The notes beneath the pieces were generated by a model. It was not told the DNA's origin. It was given only the letters and a program-made list of their open reading frames with translations, and did not search any database. From JANMZO01 sp963763135 (lineage in GTDB: Bacteria > Actinomycetota > Acidimicrobiia > Acidimicrobiales > JANYDT01): a stretch of DNA of 64,000 nt. Shown one piece after another: positions 1 through 8,148 of this stretch. The stretch's first letter is position 1, and each line of letters opens with the position of its first letter. Position numbers and translations under genes: made by a program. The stretch covers positions 868,001 through 932,000 of the forward strand of contig CAVXNJ010000004.1 of assembly GCA_963763135.1 (NCBI GenBank), read 5' to 3'.

Positions 1-426
1 GACCTGGTGGAGCCGATGCGTGAGTCGGCCGTCGAATCGGTGAAGGCCGACTTGGCGCTTCGCTCGGTGGCAGCCTCCGAGGAGATCCAGGTTTCCGAGG
101 AAGAGATCACCACCGAGATCGAAAACCTGGCCAAGCGCTTCAACATGAAGGCCAAGGTGGCCCGCCGCAACCTCGAGTCGAACTTCCAGATGCCGCTGCT
201 CGTCGCCGACATCCGCAAGGCGAAGGCTGTGACCTGGCTCACCGAGCACGCCACCGTGATCGACGCCGAAGGCCACACGATCGACCGGGCGCTGCTCGAA
301 GTGTCGCCGGCCGAATTCGATGATGCCGAAGAGTCAGCCGAGATGCTCGGCCTCGACGATCACGAGGGTCACGACCACGACCACGACGGTCACGATCACG
401 ACGACCACGAGGGCCACAACCACTAA
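1..426 (+). CDS. tig: Trigger factor, C-terminal part (truncated by window start)
   Basis: This is the last roughly 140 residues of a ribosome-associated chaperone; the reading frame is open from base 1, so the start lies outside the window. What is visible is the helical substrate-binding arm of trigger factor (charged helices ending near residue 100 of the fragment). It is followed by an acidic, His-rich tail of about 25 residues rich in DHEGHDH-type repeats. The assignment rests mainly on position immediately upstream of clpP and clpX, the classic tig-clpP-clpX order, plus the helical C-domain. The His/Asp tail could bind divalent metals; that is inference. The next gene starts about 270 bases downstream, so clpP probably has its own promoter. 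Confidence 0.85.
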   Translation, partial: DLVEPMRESAVESVKADLALRSVAASEEIQVSEEEITTEIENLAKRFNMKAKVARRNLESNFQMPLLVADIRKAKAVTWLTEHATVIDAEGHTIDRALLEVSPAEFDDAEESAEMLGLDDHEGHDHDHDGHDHDDHEGHNH

Positions 427-607
427 GTGGGATTTCGTCGGCATTTGCCGGCGCCGTCAACGCAGCGACTTTGGAGCGGCGGCTTGGGTTAGTTCCCAGG
501 TCGCCGTTTTTCACAAAACTCCAGCCGGCACCATGATTTCTTGAGGGATTTCTTCAGGCCGACTGCAAAATTTCGGGTTGGCAGTGTCAGATTGCCGCAA
601 CTAGGGA

Positions 608-622
608 TTGCCGACGTGGCAA
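608..622. promoter_or_regulatory. Inverted repeat upstream of clpP
   Basis: TTGCC and GGCAA arms are separated by five bases (gacgt), 72 bases before the clpP start. The octamer GATTGCCG is also directly repeated at 590-597 and 606-613. It may be an operator for clpPX control. It does not match a motif I can name, and short palindromes occur by chance. Confidence 0.3.
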
Positions 623-649
623 GGTCTAGGACCCGACGAAACATGCCGA

Positions 650-661
650 CACATATATGTG
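650..661. promoter_or_regulatory. AT-rich perfect palindrome in clpP leader
   Basis: CACATATATGTG is a perfect 12-base palindrome about 32 bases before the clpP start and is unusually AT-rich for this chromosome. It could contain a -10 element or an operator half-site pair; no partner -35 is obvious. Confidence 0.25.
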
Positions 662-693
662 GGCCGTCAACATTTTTGGGAGATGCAAAGCAC

Positions 694-1377
694 ATGAACG
701 AAGCCAGCACGCGCACGACCAGTCCTCTGGCGATCAGTTCGATCACCCACGCACCGAAGATCCTGAACTATTACGTTCCGAACGTCATTGAGCAGACGAA
801 CCGTGGCGAGCGGTACTCCGACCTGTTCAGCCGGCTGCTGCGGGAACACATCATCTTCCTCGGCACGCCGATCGACGATGTGGTCGCAAACCTGATCTGC
901 GCACAGATGCTGTTCCTCGAGTCGGAAAACCCCGACAAAGACATCAACATCTACATCAACTCACCCGGTGGCGAGATCACCGCCCTTATGGCGATCTACG
1001 ACACGATGAGCTTCATCCGCAACGACGTTTCGACGATCTGTTACGGCCAGGCCGCTTCCGCCGCCGCCGTGATCCTCGCCGCAGGAACCAAGGGCAAGCG
1101 CTTCGCTCTCCCGAACTCCCGCATCATGATCCACCAGCCGTACTCCGGCGCGGCCGGTCAGGCGTCGGACATTGAGATCCAGGCCCGTGAGATCATGCGG
1201 ATGCGTTCGATGCTCGACGAGATCCTGGCCAAGCACACCGGTCAGTCGATCGAGAAGATCTCCAAAGACACCGACCGCGACTTCATCATGAGCGCGGAAG
1301 AAGGGGTCGCCTACGGCATCATCGACGAGGTCATTTCCTCACGCGATATTGCTGACCCCACGGCGATCGCTCGCTGA
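694..1377 (+). CDS. clpP: ATP-dependent Clp protease proteolytic subunit
   Basis: This is the serine protease of the ClpXP degradation machine, 227 residues, the usual length plus a short N-terminal extension. The catalytic Ser lies in GQAAS (about S122), the His in MIHQP (about H147), and the Asp in the conserved DTDRDFIMS segment. The INSPGGE oxyanion strand is present. I chose ATG 694 because a GGGAG element sits about 11 bases upstream and the family-conserved sequence begins shortly after. An in-frame extension back to 541 is possible but not protein-like. The gene lies between tig and clpX, with clpX starting 40 bases downstream, so the two are probably co-transcribed. Many actinobacteria carry two adjacent clpP genes, but only one is present here. 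Confidence 0.95.
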   Translation: MNEASTRTTSPLAISSITHAPKILNYYVPNVIEQTNRGERYSDLFSRLLREHIIFLGTPIDDVVANLICAQMLFLESENPDKDINIYINSPGGEITALMAIYDTMSFIRNDVSTICYGQAASAAAVILAAGTKGKRFALPNSRIMIHQPYSGAAGQASDIEIQAREIMRMRSMLDEILAKHTGQSIEKISKDTDRDFIMSAEEGVAYGIIDEVISSRDIADPTAIAR

Positions 1378-1417
1378 GTTAACCTAGAGCGACCACGAAA
1401 GACTGTAGGTACACGCA

Positions 1418-2704
1418 ATGGCGAAGTTCGGAGACGGCGCAGATCTGCTGAAATGCAGTTTCTGTGGCAAGTCACAGAAGCAAGTCAAGAAGCTCATCGC
1501 CGGTCCTGGCGTGTACATCTGTGATGAATGCATTGATCTGTGTAACGAGATCATCGAAGAAGAGCTCGCCGGCGACGGTGAAGTGCGTCTCGATGAGCTG
1601 CCACGGCCGAAGCAGATTCATGCGTTTCTCGACGATTATGTGATCGGTCAGGACCTCGCCAAGAAACAGTTGTCCGTAGCGGTGTACAACCACTACAAGC
1701 GGGTTCAGGCCGGCGCAACGGAGCGTGGCGGCGGCGACGTCGAGTTGGCCAAGTCGAACATCATGCTGCTCGGTCCGACCGGCTGCGGCAAGACGCACCT
1801 GGCCCAGACGCTCGCCCGCATGCTCAACGTGCCGTTTGCCATTGCCGACGCCACCGCACTGACCGAGGCCGGTTATGTCGGTGAAGACGTCGAGAACATC
1901 CTCCTCAAGCTGATCCAAGCGGCCGACTACGACGTCAAGAAGGCCGAAACCGGCATCATCTATATCGACGAAATCGACAAGATCGCCCGTAAGAGCGAGA
2001 ACCCGTCGATCACCCGTGATGTGTCGGGCGAAGGTGTCCAGCAGGCCCTGTTGAAGATCCTCGAGGGAACCGTTGCGTCGGTCCCGCCGCAGGGTGGCCG
2101 CAAGCACCCGCATCAGGAATTCATCCAGATCGACACCGCCAATATTTTGTTTATATGTGGTGGCGCATTTGCCGGGCTCGACAAGATTATTGAGCACCGT
2201 GTTGGTCAAAAAGGCATGGGTTTCACGGCGTCGATTCGGAGCAAAACCGACCGTGATCCGGGCGAGTATTTCAAGCAGGTTCTTCCCGAAGATCTCATGA
2301 AGTTCGGATTGATTCCGGAATTCATCGGCCGTTTGCCGGTTGTTGCCGCCGTTTCGAGTCTGGACCGCGAGACACTCGTCCGCATCCTCTCGGAGCCGAA
2401 GAACGCACTGGTCAAGCAGTACAAGAAGTTCTTCGAATTCGACAACGTGGATCTCCGTTTCACCGACGATGCGCTTGAGGCGATTGCTGAGCAGGCTCTG
2501 CTTCGCAATACCGGTGCCCGTGGTCTCCGTGCGATTCTCGAGGAAGTGCTCCTCAACGTGATGTACGACCTGCCCAGCCGCAGCGATATCGGCCGTTGTG
2601 TCATCGACCGCAAGGTCGTGCTCGACCGGGTGAATCCCACGCTGGTTCCGCGGTCCGAGATCCCGGTCGAAAAGGCCGAGCGTCCGCGTCGCGCTGCGTC
2701 GTAG
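1418..2704 (+). CDS. clpX: ATP-dependent Clp protease ATP-binding subunit ClpX
   Basis: This is the AAA+ unfoldase that feeds substrates to ClpP, 428 residues. The N-terminal zinc-binding domain has Cys13, Cys16, Cys35 and Cys38. Walker A is GPTGCGKTH near residue 120, and Walker B is IIYIDEIDKIA. The sensor/arginine region and the C-terminal small AAA domain (TGARGLR) follow. The ClpP-docking IGF-type loop region appears as the segment around VGQKGMGFTA. Length and architecture are normal. It follows clpP at 40 bases, so the pair probably forms an operon. Confidence 0.97.
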   Translation: MAKFGDGADLLKCSFCGKSQKQVKKLIAGPGVYICDECIDLCNEIIEEELAGDGEVRLDELPRPKQIHAFLDDYVIGQDLAKKQLSVAVYNHYKRVQAGATERGGGDVELAKSNIMLLGPTGCGKTHLAQTLARMLNVPFAIADATALTEAGYVGEDVENILLKLIQAADYDVKKAETGIIYIDEIDKIARKSENPSITRDVSGEGVQQALLKILEGTVASVPPQGGRKHPHQEFIQIDTANILFICGGAFAGLDKIIEHRVGQKGMGFTASIRSKTDRDPGEYFKQVLPEDLMKFGLIPEFIGRLPVVAAVSSLDRETLVRILSEPKNALVKQYKKFFEFDNVDLRFTDDALEAIAEQALLRNTGARGLRAILEEVLLNVMYDLPSRSDIGRCVIDRKVVLDRVNPTLVPRSEIPVEKAERPRRAAS

Positions 2705-2763
2705 TTCCCACGCGCTGACGTAGCCGACTCGGCGTCTTTCCTACAGCTGCATCGGAGCGCGAC

Positions 2764-4143
2764 TTGGCCTCAATGTCCTATGCCGACGCGTTGGCATACC
2801 TGGATGCCCACGTGAACTACCAGACCGGCGTGGTCAACGACCGTGTCGGCGTGGCGCCGTGGACGTCGCCACTTCCGTCGTCGTCGGCTCCCGGCATGGC
2901 CGCACGACGCCTCGACCCACCGTCGCTGTCGAGGATTCGCACCCTGCTCGCGTACCTGGGCGATCCGCAACTCGATCTGCAGATCCTGCACATCACCGGA
3001 ACCAACGGCAAGGGTTCCACAGCTCGTATGTCCACAGAGCTTTTGATCGCGAGCGGGCTCAGTGTCGGCACGCTGATAAGCCCTCACCTCGTCACGATCA
3101 ACGAACGATTGTCGTTCAACGGTCTGCCGATTTCCGACGAGGCCTTCGCCGAAGTCATCGACGCGGTTGCGTTGGCCGAGACGGCGTGCGGCGAACCGTG
3201 CTCGCACTTCGAGCTGGTCACCGCGGCAGCATTTCGGTGGTTCGGTGACCTGGCCGTTGAAGCCGCAGTAATCGAAGTGGGTGCGGGCGGACGCTGGGAT
3301 GCCACGAATGTCGCCGACGGGTTAGTCGCTGCAATTACGAATATTGCTATGGACCACATGGAGTGGTTTGGCGACACGAAACTTGATATTGCCCGGGAAA
3401 AAGTCGGAATCATCAAGCCCGGATCGGTCGCGGTAATAGGGGAGACCGATCCCGACATTGCCGCGTATCTGGAGCGCGAAGCCCGGGCGGTCGGTGCTCA
3501 GCAGATCCTGATGAAGGGCGTCGACTTCGCCGCTGACTCGAATCGGGTTGCCGTCGGTGGACGCCTCTGCACACTGCGGACCCAGACCACGAGTTACCCC
3601 GACATCGTCGTCCCGTTGCATGGTGCGCACCAGGGGGAGAACGCTTCGGTGGCGTTGGCGTCGGTTGAGGCGTTTCTTGGAGCGCCGCTGCCGATCGACA
3701 TCGTGCAGGCGGGCTTCGGCAATGTGACCCACGGCGGGCGGATGGAGGTCATCGACCGGGATCCACTCACGATTCTCGACGGGGCCCACAACCCGGCCGG
3801 AGCTGCCGCCGCGGCGGCGACCCTGGCCGAGGAGTTCGCCGCCAACCCGGGCCGCGTGATCCTGATCGGGTTGTTGACGGGGCGTGACCCGGGCGAAGTG
3901 CTCGATTCGCTCGAAGCCCAGCGTGCCCACCTCGTCATCGTCTGCCCACCGCCGTCGCCCCGGGCGATGGATCCGGCGATCATCGTGGCCGAGTGTCAAA
4001 AGCGCGGCATATCCGTCGTCGTCGAGCGCGACCTTCGCAAGGCCATCTCCCTCGCTCACGGCGAAGCCGAAGAAGACGACTGCGTGCTGATCACGGGATC
4101 GCTGTACCTGGTCGGTGCCGTCCGAGCCATGCTCGTCAGCTGA
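2764..4143 (+). CDS. folC: Bifunctional folylpolyglutamate/dihydrofolate synthase
   Basis: A Mur-ligase-family enzyme that adds glutamate to (dihydro)folates in the cytoplasm, 459 residues. The P-loop is HITGTNGKGSTAR near residue 80. The family-typical segment around SPHLVTINERL follows, then a central ATPase region with AMDHMEWFG, and the C-terminal Mur ligase domain with LDGAHNPAG. The frame opens with TTG 2764; an ATG at 2773 is an equally good start. It sits 60 bases after clpX. In actinobacteria folC usually lies just upstream of ndk, and here a repeat array of about 0.9 kb separates them. Confidence 0.93.
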   Translation: MASMSYADALAYLDAHVNYQTGVVNDRVGVAPWTSPLPSSSAPGMAARRLDPPSLSRIRTLLAYLGDPQLDLQILHITGTNGKGSTARMSTELLIASGLSVGTLISPHLVTINERLSFNGLPISDEAFAEVIDAVALAETACGEPCSHFELVTAAAFRWFGDLAVEAAVIEVGAGGRWDATNVADGLVAAITNIAMDHMEWFGDTKLDIAREKVGIIKPGSVAVIGETDPDIAAYLEREARAVGAQQILMKGVDFAADSNRVAVGGRLCTLRTQTTSYPDIVVPLHGAHQGENASVALASVEAFLGAPLPIDIVQAGFGNVTHGGRMEVIDRDPLTILDGAHNPAGAAAAAATLAEEFAANPGRVILIGLLTGRDPGEVLDSLEAQRAHLVIVCPPPSPRAMDPAIIVAECQKRGISVVVERDLRKAISLAHGEAEEDDCVLITGSLYLVGAVRAMLVS

Positions 4144-4145
4144 CG

Positions 4146-4915
4146 CGTCCCGGGTTCCCGACTTGCGTTTGTAGGTACCCAACTTGGGGGTTTTGGGTCG
4201 GCTGGCGGGGTCGTTTTGCCCGGGTTGGGTTCCGCACGCCGTTCGGTTTGGCGACGGAAGGTAGGTAGTTGGGGGTGCGGGGGAGGTCGGTGTCCGGCTG
4301 GCGTGGTGGTTCCCGACTTGCGGTTGTAGGTACCCAACTTGGGGGTTATGGTCGGTGGCGGGGTCGATTTTGCCGGAGTTGGGTTCCGGTTGCCGGTGGG
4401 TTTGGCGTCGGAAGGTAGGTGGTTGGGGGTGCGGGGGAGGTCGGTGTTCGGCTGGCGTCGGGGTTCCCGACTTGCGGTTGTAGGTACCCAACTTGGGGGG
4501 TTTTGGTCGGTGGCAGGGTCGATTTTGCCGAAGTTGGGTTCCGGTTGCCGGTCGGTTTGGCGACCGAAGGTAGGTAGTTGGGGGTGCGGTTGTAGGTACC
4601 CAACTTGGGGTCTTTGGGTCGGCTGCGGGGTCGTATTGCCTGGGGTTGGGTTCTGGGTCCCGGTGGGTTTGGCGACCGAAGGTAGTAGTTGGGGGTGCGG
4701 GGAAGGTCGGTGAGTTGACGCGTCCCGGGGTTCCCGACTTGCGGTTGTAGGTACCCAACTTGGGGGGTTTTGGTTCGTGGCTGCGTCCGTTTGGCCCGGG
4801 TTGGGTTCCAGTTGCCGGTGGGTTTGGCGACCGAAGGTAGGTGGTTGGGGGTGCGGGGAAGGTCGTGTTCGTCGGCCCCCGGGGTTCCCGACTTGGCGTC
4901 GTAAGTACCCAACCC
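4146..4915. repeat. Tandem intergenic repeat array A (about five 155-bp units)
   Basis: The sequence GGTACCCAACTTGGGG recurs at about 4174, 4329, 4483, 4595 and 4750, i.e. spacings of about 155, 154, 112 and 155 bases, with a degenerate sixth copy near 4896. Each unit also carries a TTCCCGACTTGCGGTTGTAG lead-in, a GAGTTGGGTTCCGGTTGCCG segment, a GGTTTGGCGACCGAAGGTAG segment and a GTTGGGGGTGCGGGG tail. The 112-base interval is a unit with an internal deletion. Long open frames run through the array on both strands, but they merely translate the repeat. The array fills the folC-ndk gap. I see no gene in it. Confidence 0.9.
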
Positions 4916-5067
4916 GGGCTGGTTCGTCGTTTCGCACGTGGTTTTTCCTCAGGTTGGGAGGCACTCGTCAGACAAGTTGGGAACGCCGAGAAGTCGAGCG
5001 ACGCTGGTCACATGCGGAGAGTGGCGGAAATAGGCCATCTCGGAGGCGAGTAGCCTTTCACCCCTGT

Positions 5068-5472
5068 ATGGACCAGACCTTTATTATTTGTAAGCCCGAC
5101 GCCGTCGAACGCGGCCTCGTTGGCGAAATCCTGGCTCGCTTCGAGCGCCGAAACCTCAAGTTGGCTCGGGTCGAGCTTCGCCACATCGACGAAGCGACCG
5201 CCCGGAAGCACTACGCCGAACACGACGGCAAGCCGTTCTTCGCCGACCTGGTGAAGTTCATCACCCGTGGCCCGGCCGTTTTGGCGGTGATCGAGGGTCC
5301 GGAAGACACTTGGCAGGTCGTTCGCACGATGATGGGTGCGACCAACCCACGCAACTCCGCTCCCGGCACCATCCGTGGCGACCTCGGCATCGAATTCACC
5401 GAGAACCTGATTCACGGGTCTGACTCCGCCGAGTCGGCCGCCCGTGAGATTGCCCTGTTTTTCCCCTCCTGA
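5068..5472 (+). CDS. ndk: Nucleoside diphosphate kinase
   Basis: This enzyme transfers the gamma phosphate among NTPs and NDPs through a phospho-His intermediate; 134 residues, normal length. It opens with the family signature TFIICKPDAVERGLVGEIL, and the nucleotide-binding and Kpn-loop regions are recognisable. The active-site region reads GPAVLAVIEG and IRGDLG, and the catalytic His motif is NLIHGSDS. ATG 5068 is chosen because the conserved N-terminus begins exactly there; the open frame upstream runs into repeat DNA. A rho-independent-type hairpin follows directly, so it probably ends a transcript before mreB. Confidence 0.96.
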   Translation: MDQTFIICKPDAVERGLVGEILARFERRNLKLARVELRHIDEATARKHYAEHDGKPFFADLVKFITRGPAVLAVIEGPEDTWQVVRTMMGATNPRNSAPGTIRGDLGIEFTENLIHGSDSAESAAREIALFFPS

Positions 5473-5486
5473 TCTTCACGTTGTAC

Positions 5487-5515
5487 CCCGTCTTGGGTGT
5501 TTATCCCAAGGCGGG
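5487..5515 (+). terminator. Hairpin terminator after ndk
   Basis: Eleven paired positions (CCCGTCTTGGG with CCCAAGGCGGG, one G-T pair) enclose a 7-base loop, 14 bases after the ndk stop, followed by CTTCT. The U-tract is weak, as is usual in GC-rich actinobacteria. Confidence 0.7.
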
Positions 5516-5636
5516 CTTCTGTGCCAATGGGTTCGGGCCGACGTAGAACCCCAGCGCATTTGATGCGCCCTGCTATTCGGTTTACCCTTTTTCGCGTCGT
5601 CACCTGGCGTCGCATCACCCTCCGGGGAGCTGTCGA

Positions 5637-6656
5637 ATGAACTCATTTATGGGTCGAGACCTTGCGGTCGACCTCGGTACTGCCAACACCCTGGTGTACG
5701 AGCGGGGTCGCGGCATCGTTTTGAACGAGCCTTCCGTGGTCGCGATCGACACCCGGCTCGGGCGTCCCGTCGCGGTCGGGCTCGAAGCAAAGCGGATGCT
5801 GGGCCGCACGCCCAGCCACATTCAGGCCATTCGCCCACTCAAAGACGGCGTCATCGCCGACTTCGACATCTGCGAAAAGATGCTCCGCTACTTCATTCAC
5901 CGTGTGCACCAGCGCCGCTTCGCCAAGCCGCGCATGGTCATCTGCATCCCGTTCGGGATCACCGGGGTTGAGCGTCGAGCCGTCCAGGATGCCGCGCACT
6001 ACGCAGGTGCCGGCAAGGTTCACGTCATCGAAGAGCCGATGGCGGCGGCGATCGGCGCCGGTCTTCCGGTGCACGAGCCGACCGGAAACATGGTCGTCGA
6101 CATCGGCGGCGGCACCACCGAAGTTGCGGTTATCTCCCTTGGCGGCATCGTGACCAGCCAGTCGATCCGTGTCGGCGGCGATGAGCTCGACGAGTCGATC
6201 ATCAACTTCGCCCGCAAGGAATACGACCTCGCCCTCGGCGAGCGCACCGCCGAAGAAGTGAAGATCGCCCTCGGCTCCGCCTGTGAACTGGAGCAGGAGC
6301 TGCAGGCCGAACTTCGCGGCCGCGACCTCCGCACCGGTCTGCCGAAGACGGTCGTTACGACCACGCAGGAAGTCCGCCTCGCCATCGAGGAGCCACTCGC
6401 TTCCATCTGCGACGCGGTTCGGGCCACCCTCGACAAGACCCCGCCCGAACTGGCCGCCGACATCATGGAAAAGGGCATCTACCTCACCGGTGGCGGCGCG
6501 CTCCTCCGGGGCCTGAGCGACCGGATCTCGCGAGAAACCGGCATGCCGGTCTACGTGGCCAAGAACCCGATTTATGCCGTTGCGTTCGGCTCGGGTCAGT
6601 GCCTCGAAGAGTTCGACGCCCTCAAGGGCCTCCTCTCGTCCGACACCCGCGGCTGA
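5637..6656 (+). CDS. mreB: Rod shape-determining protein MreB (bacterial actin)
   Basis: An actin-like ATPase that forms membrane-associated filaments guiding lateral wall synthesis; 339 residues, standard length. The phosphate-1 loop is VDLGTANTLVY near residue 10, phosphate-2 is VVDIGGGTTEV, and the adenosine region is YLTGGGALLRGL. ATG 5637 has a GGGGAG element about 8 bases upstream; ATG 5649 is an alternative that still keeps the conserved core. It is the first gene of mreB-mreC-mreD-PBP2-rodA. An intact elongasome operon implies a rod or elongated cell that grows by lateral wall insertion, unlike polar-growing actinobacteria. Confidence 0.97.
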   Translation: MNSFMGRDLAVDLGTANTLVYERGRGIVLNEPSVVAIDTRLGRPVAVGLEAKRMLGRTPSHIQAIRPLKDGVIADFDICEKMLRYFIHRVHQRRFAKPRMVICIPFGITGVERRAVQDAAHYAGAGKVHVIEEPMAAAIGAGLPVHEPTGNMVVDIGGGTTEVAVISLGGIVTSQSIRVGGDELDESIINFARKEYDLALGERTAEEVKIALGSACELEQELQAELRGRDLRTGLPKTVVTTTQEVRLAIEEPLASICDAVRATLDKTPPELAADIMEKGIYLTGGGALLRGLSDRISRETGMPVYVAKNPIYAVAFGSGQCLEEFDALKGLLSSDTRG

Positions 6657-6772
6657 ACTCACCCCGCGCATCACCCGCTGCCGCGGCGTTTCCCGGCTTT
6701 TCGTCCCGGCTTTTCGACCGCGGCCAACGGCGCGTGCACGCTCACGAACGCGATGCCCGGTAGGCTGTCGGC

Positions 6773-7630
6773 GTGGTTCGGTCAGGCTCGTCTCGGACAC
6801 GGTTCATTCTCGGAGTGACTGTGTTGAGCTCGCTAACGCTGCTGGCCGGGGGAGCCCGCTTTGCGAGTGTCAGCGGGAAGGCGCGCGACTCCTTGGCCCC
6901 GGTTCGGGCGGCGGGCAAGAAGGTCACTTCGCCGATAGAACGCCAGATTGCGAAGCTTTCGATCGACAAGCTCCGGGCCGACAACGCACGCCTGCGCCGT
7001 GAGCTCGATGCGGCGAAGGCCAACGAAAACCGCTACAAAGATGCGGTCCGCGAGCGAAGTGAGCTCTTGGCCCTGCAGAAGCTGACCGATCCCGACGGGC
7101 TCAAATCCGTCGCCGGCCGGGTGATCGACGTCGGTGTCGGGCTTTTCGACGACCAGGTCGTCCTCGATATCGGGAAAAATGACGGGGTCGTGATCGGGGC
7201 GCCGGTCGTCACCGGATCCGGGCTCGTCGGGCGGGTGATGACGGCTAGCGGCAACGAGGCGTCGGTGCTGCTGATCTCCGATCCGTCGTCGCGGGTTGGT
7301 GTGCGGCTTTCGGTGTCGGGCGATGTCGGCATCGCCCGGGGCGTGGCCGTTGGTGAACCACTCACGGTCGACCTGATCTCCCCTGACACGCAAGTCGCCA
7401 AGGGCGACATCATGGTGACGAGCGGCCTGCAACGAAGTACGTATCCGGCGGGGATTCCGGTCGCCGCGGTGCGGACAGTGAAGCCCGGAGCGATTCAGCA
7501 GGAGATCACCGTGACGCCGCTCGTTGACCTCAAGCACCTGGAATTCGTGAAGGTCCTCATTCCGAAAACCCCCACCGCGGCGCCGTTGACGACGCCTTCG
7601 GCGACGGGCGCAACGGGGGCGACATCATGA
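6773..7630 (+). CDS. mreC: Rod shape-determining protein MreC
   Basis: A bitopic periplasmic-side scaffold linking MreB to PBP2/RodA, 285 residues. There is one N-terminal membrane segment (about residues 8-28), a coiled coil of about residues 65-105, and the double beta-barrel MreC domain with motifs such as VTGSGLVGRV and ISDPSSRVGV. The last 15 residues are a Thr/Ala-rich tail. The start is GTG 6773, the first start before the membrane segment. It ends in an ATGA overlap with mreD, indicating translational coupling. Confidence 0.94.
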   Translation: MVRSGSSRTRFILGVTVLSSLTLLAGGARFASVSGKARDSLAPVRAAGKKVTSPIERQIAKLSIDKLRADNARLRRELDAAKANENRYKDAVRERSELLALQKLTDPDGLKSVAGRVIDVGVGLFDDQVVLDIGKNDGVVIGAPVVTGSGLVGRVMTASGNEASVLLISDPSSRVGVRLSVSGDVGIARGVAVGEPLTVDLISPDTQVAKGDIMVTSGLQRSTYPAGIPVAAVRTVKPGAIQQEITVTPLVDLKHLEFVKVLIPKTPTAAPLTTPSATGATGATS

Positions 7631-8148
7631 TGGACCGTAACTACGGCAACGATGGTCTGCCTCTCGGCCGGATTGCGCTGCTGTCGCTGTCGCTCGTCGT
7701 GATCGACGCGTTCTTTCTCCGGCAGCTTCGGATCCTCGGCGTTCGTCCGCTTCCCTTCCTGCTACTCACGGTTATTTGCGCGCTCGAACTCGGCTCGTAC
7801 AGCGGAACGTTGGCCGGCTTCGTGTTCGGGCTCACCGCTGACCTGTTCGGCACCGGACGCATCGGTCTCTGGGCGCTCGTGTGCTGTCTGCTCGGGTTTT
7901 GCGTGGGTTTCGCCCGCGACCACGCCTTTCCCGCGGCGCGGGAGCGACTCCCGCTGCTTCTCATCGTGGGTTCATCGTGGATAGGTGTCCTTAGCTACGT
8001 GGGAATTTCATACGTGGTCGACGAGGCACCGGTGCCGAAACTCACGCGCATAGCGATCGCCCTCGGGCTCGTCGCCGGCTGGAACGTGATCCTCGGGCTG
8101 CCGATGCGGATGTTCGTTCGCCGGGTCTTCGGGGAGTCGGTTTCATGA
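7627..8148 (+). CDS. mreD: Rod shape-determining protein MreD
   Basis: A small integral membrane component of the elongasome, 173 residues with about five hydrophobic helices. The typical MreD segment FGLTADLFGTGRIGLWAL is present near the middle. The function assignment depends on both sequence style and position: its ATG overlaps the mreC stop and its stop overlaps the PBP2 start (ATGA at both ends). The sequence conservation of this family is low, so context carries much of the weight. Confidence 0.9.
   Translation: MMDRNYGNDGLPLGRIALLSLSLVVIDAFFLRQLRILGVRPLPFLLLTVICALELGSYSGTLAGFVFGLTADLFGTGRIGLWALVCCLLGFCVGFARDHAFPAARERLPLLLIVGSSWIGVLSYVGISYVVDEAPVPKLTRIAIALGLVAGWNVILGLPMRMFVRRVFGESVS

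Noticed and set aside
3322..4758. Long minus-strand open frame of 478 codons
   Set aside because: Half overlaps folC in antisense and the rest translates repeat array A into periodic Pro/Thr/Gly peptides; no start or family signal.
4056..4964. Minus-strand open frame of 302 codons across array A
   Set aside because: Its product is only the repeat read in frame; period is not a protein domain.
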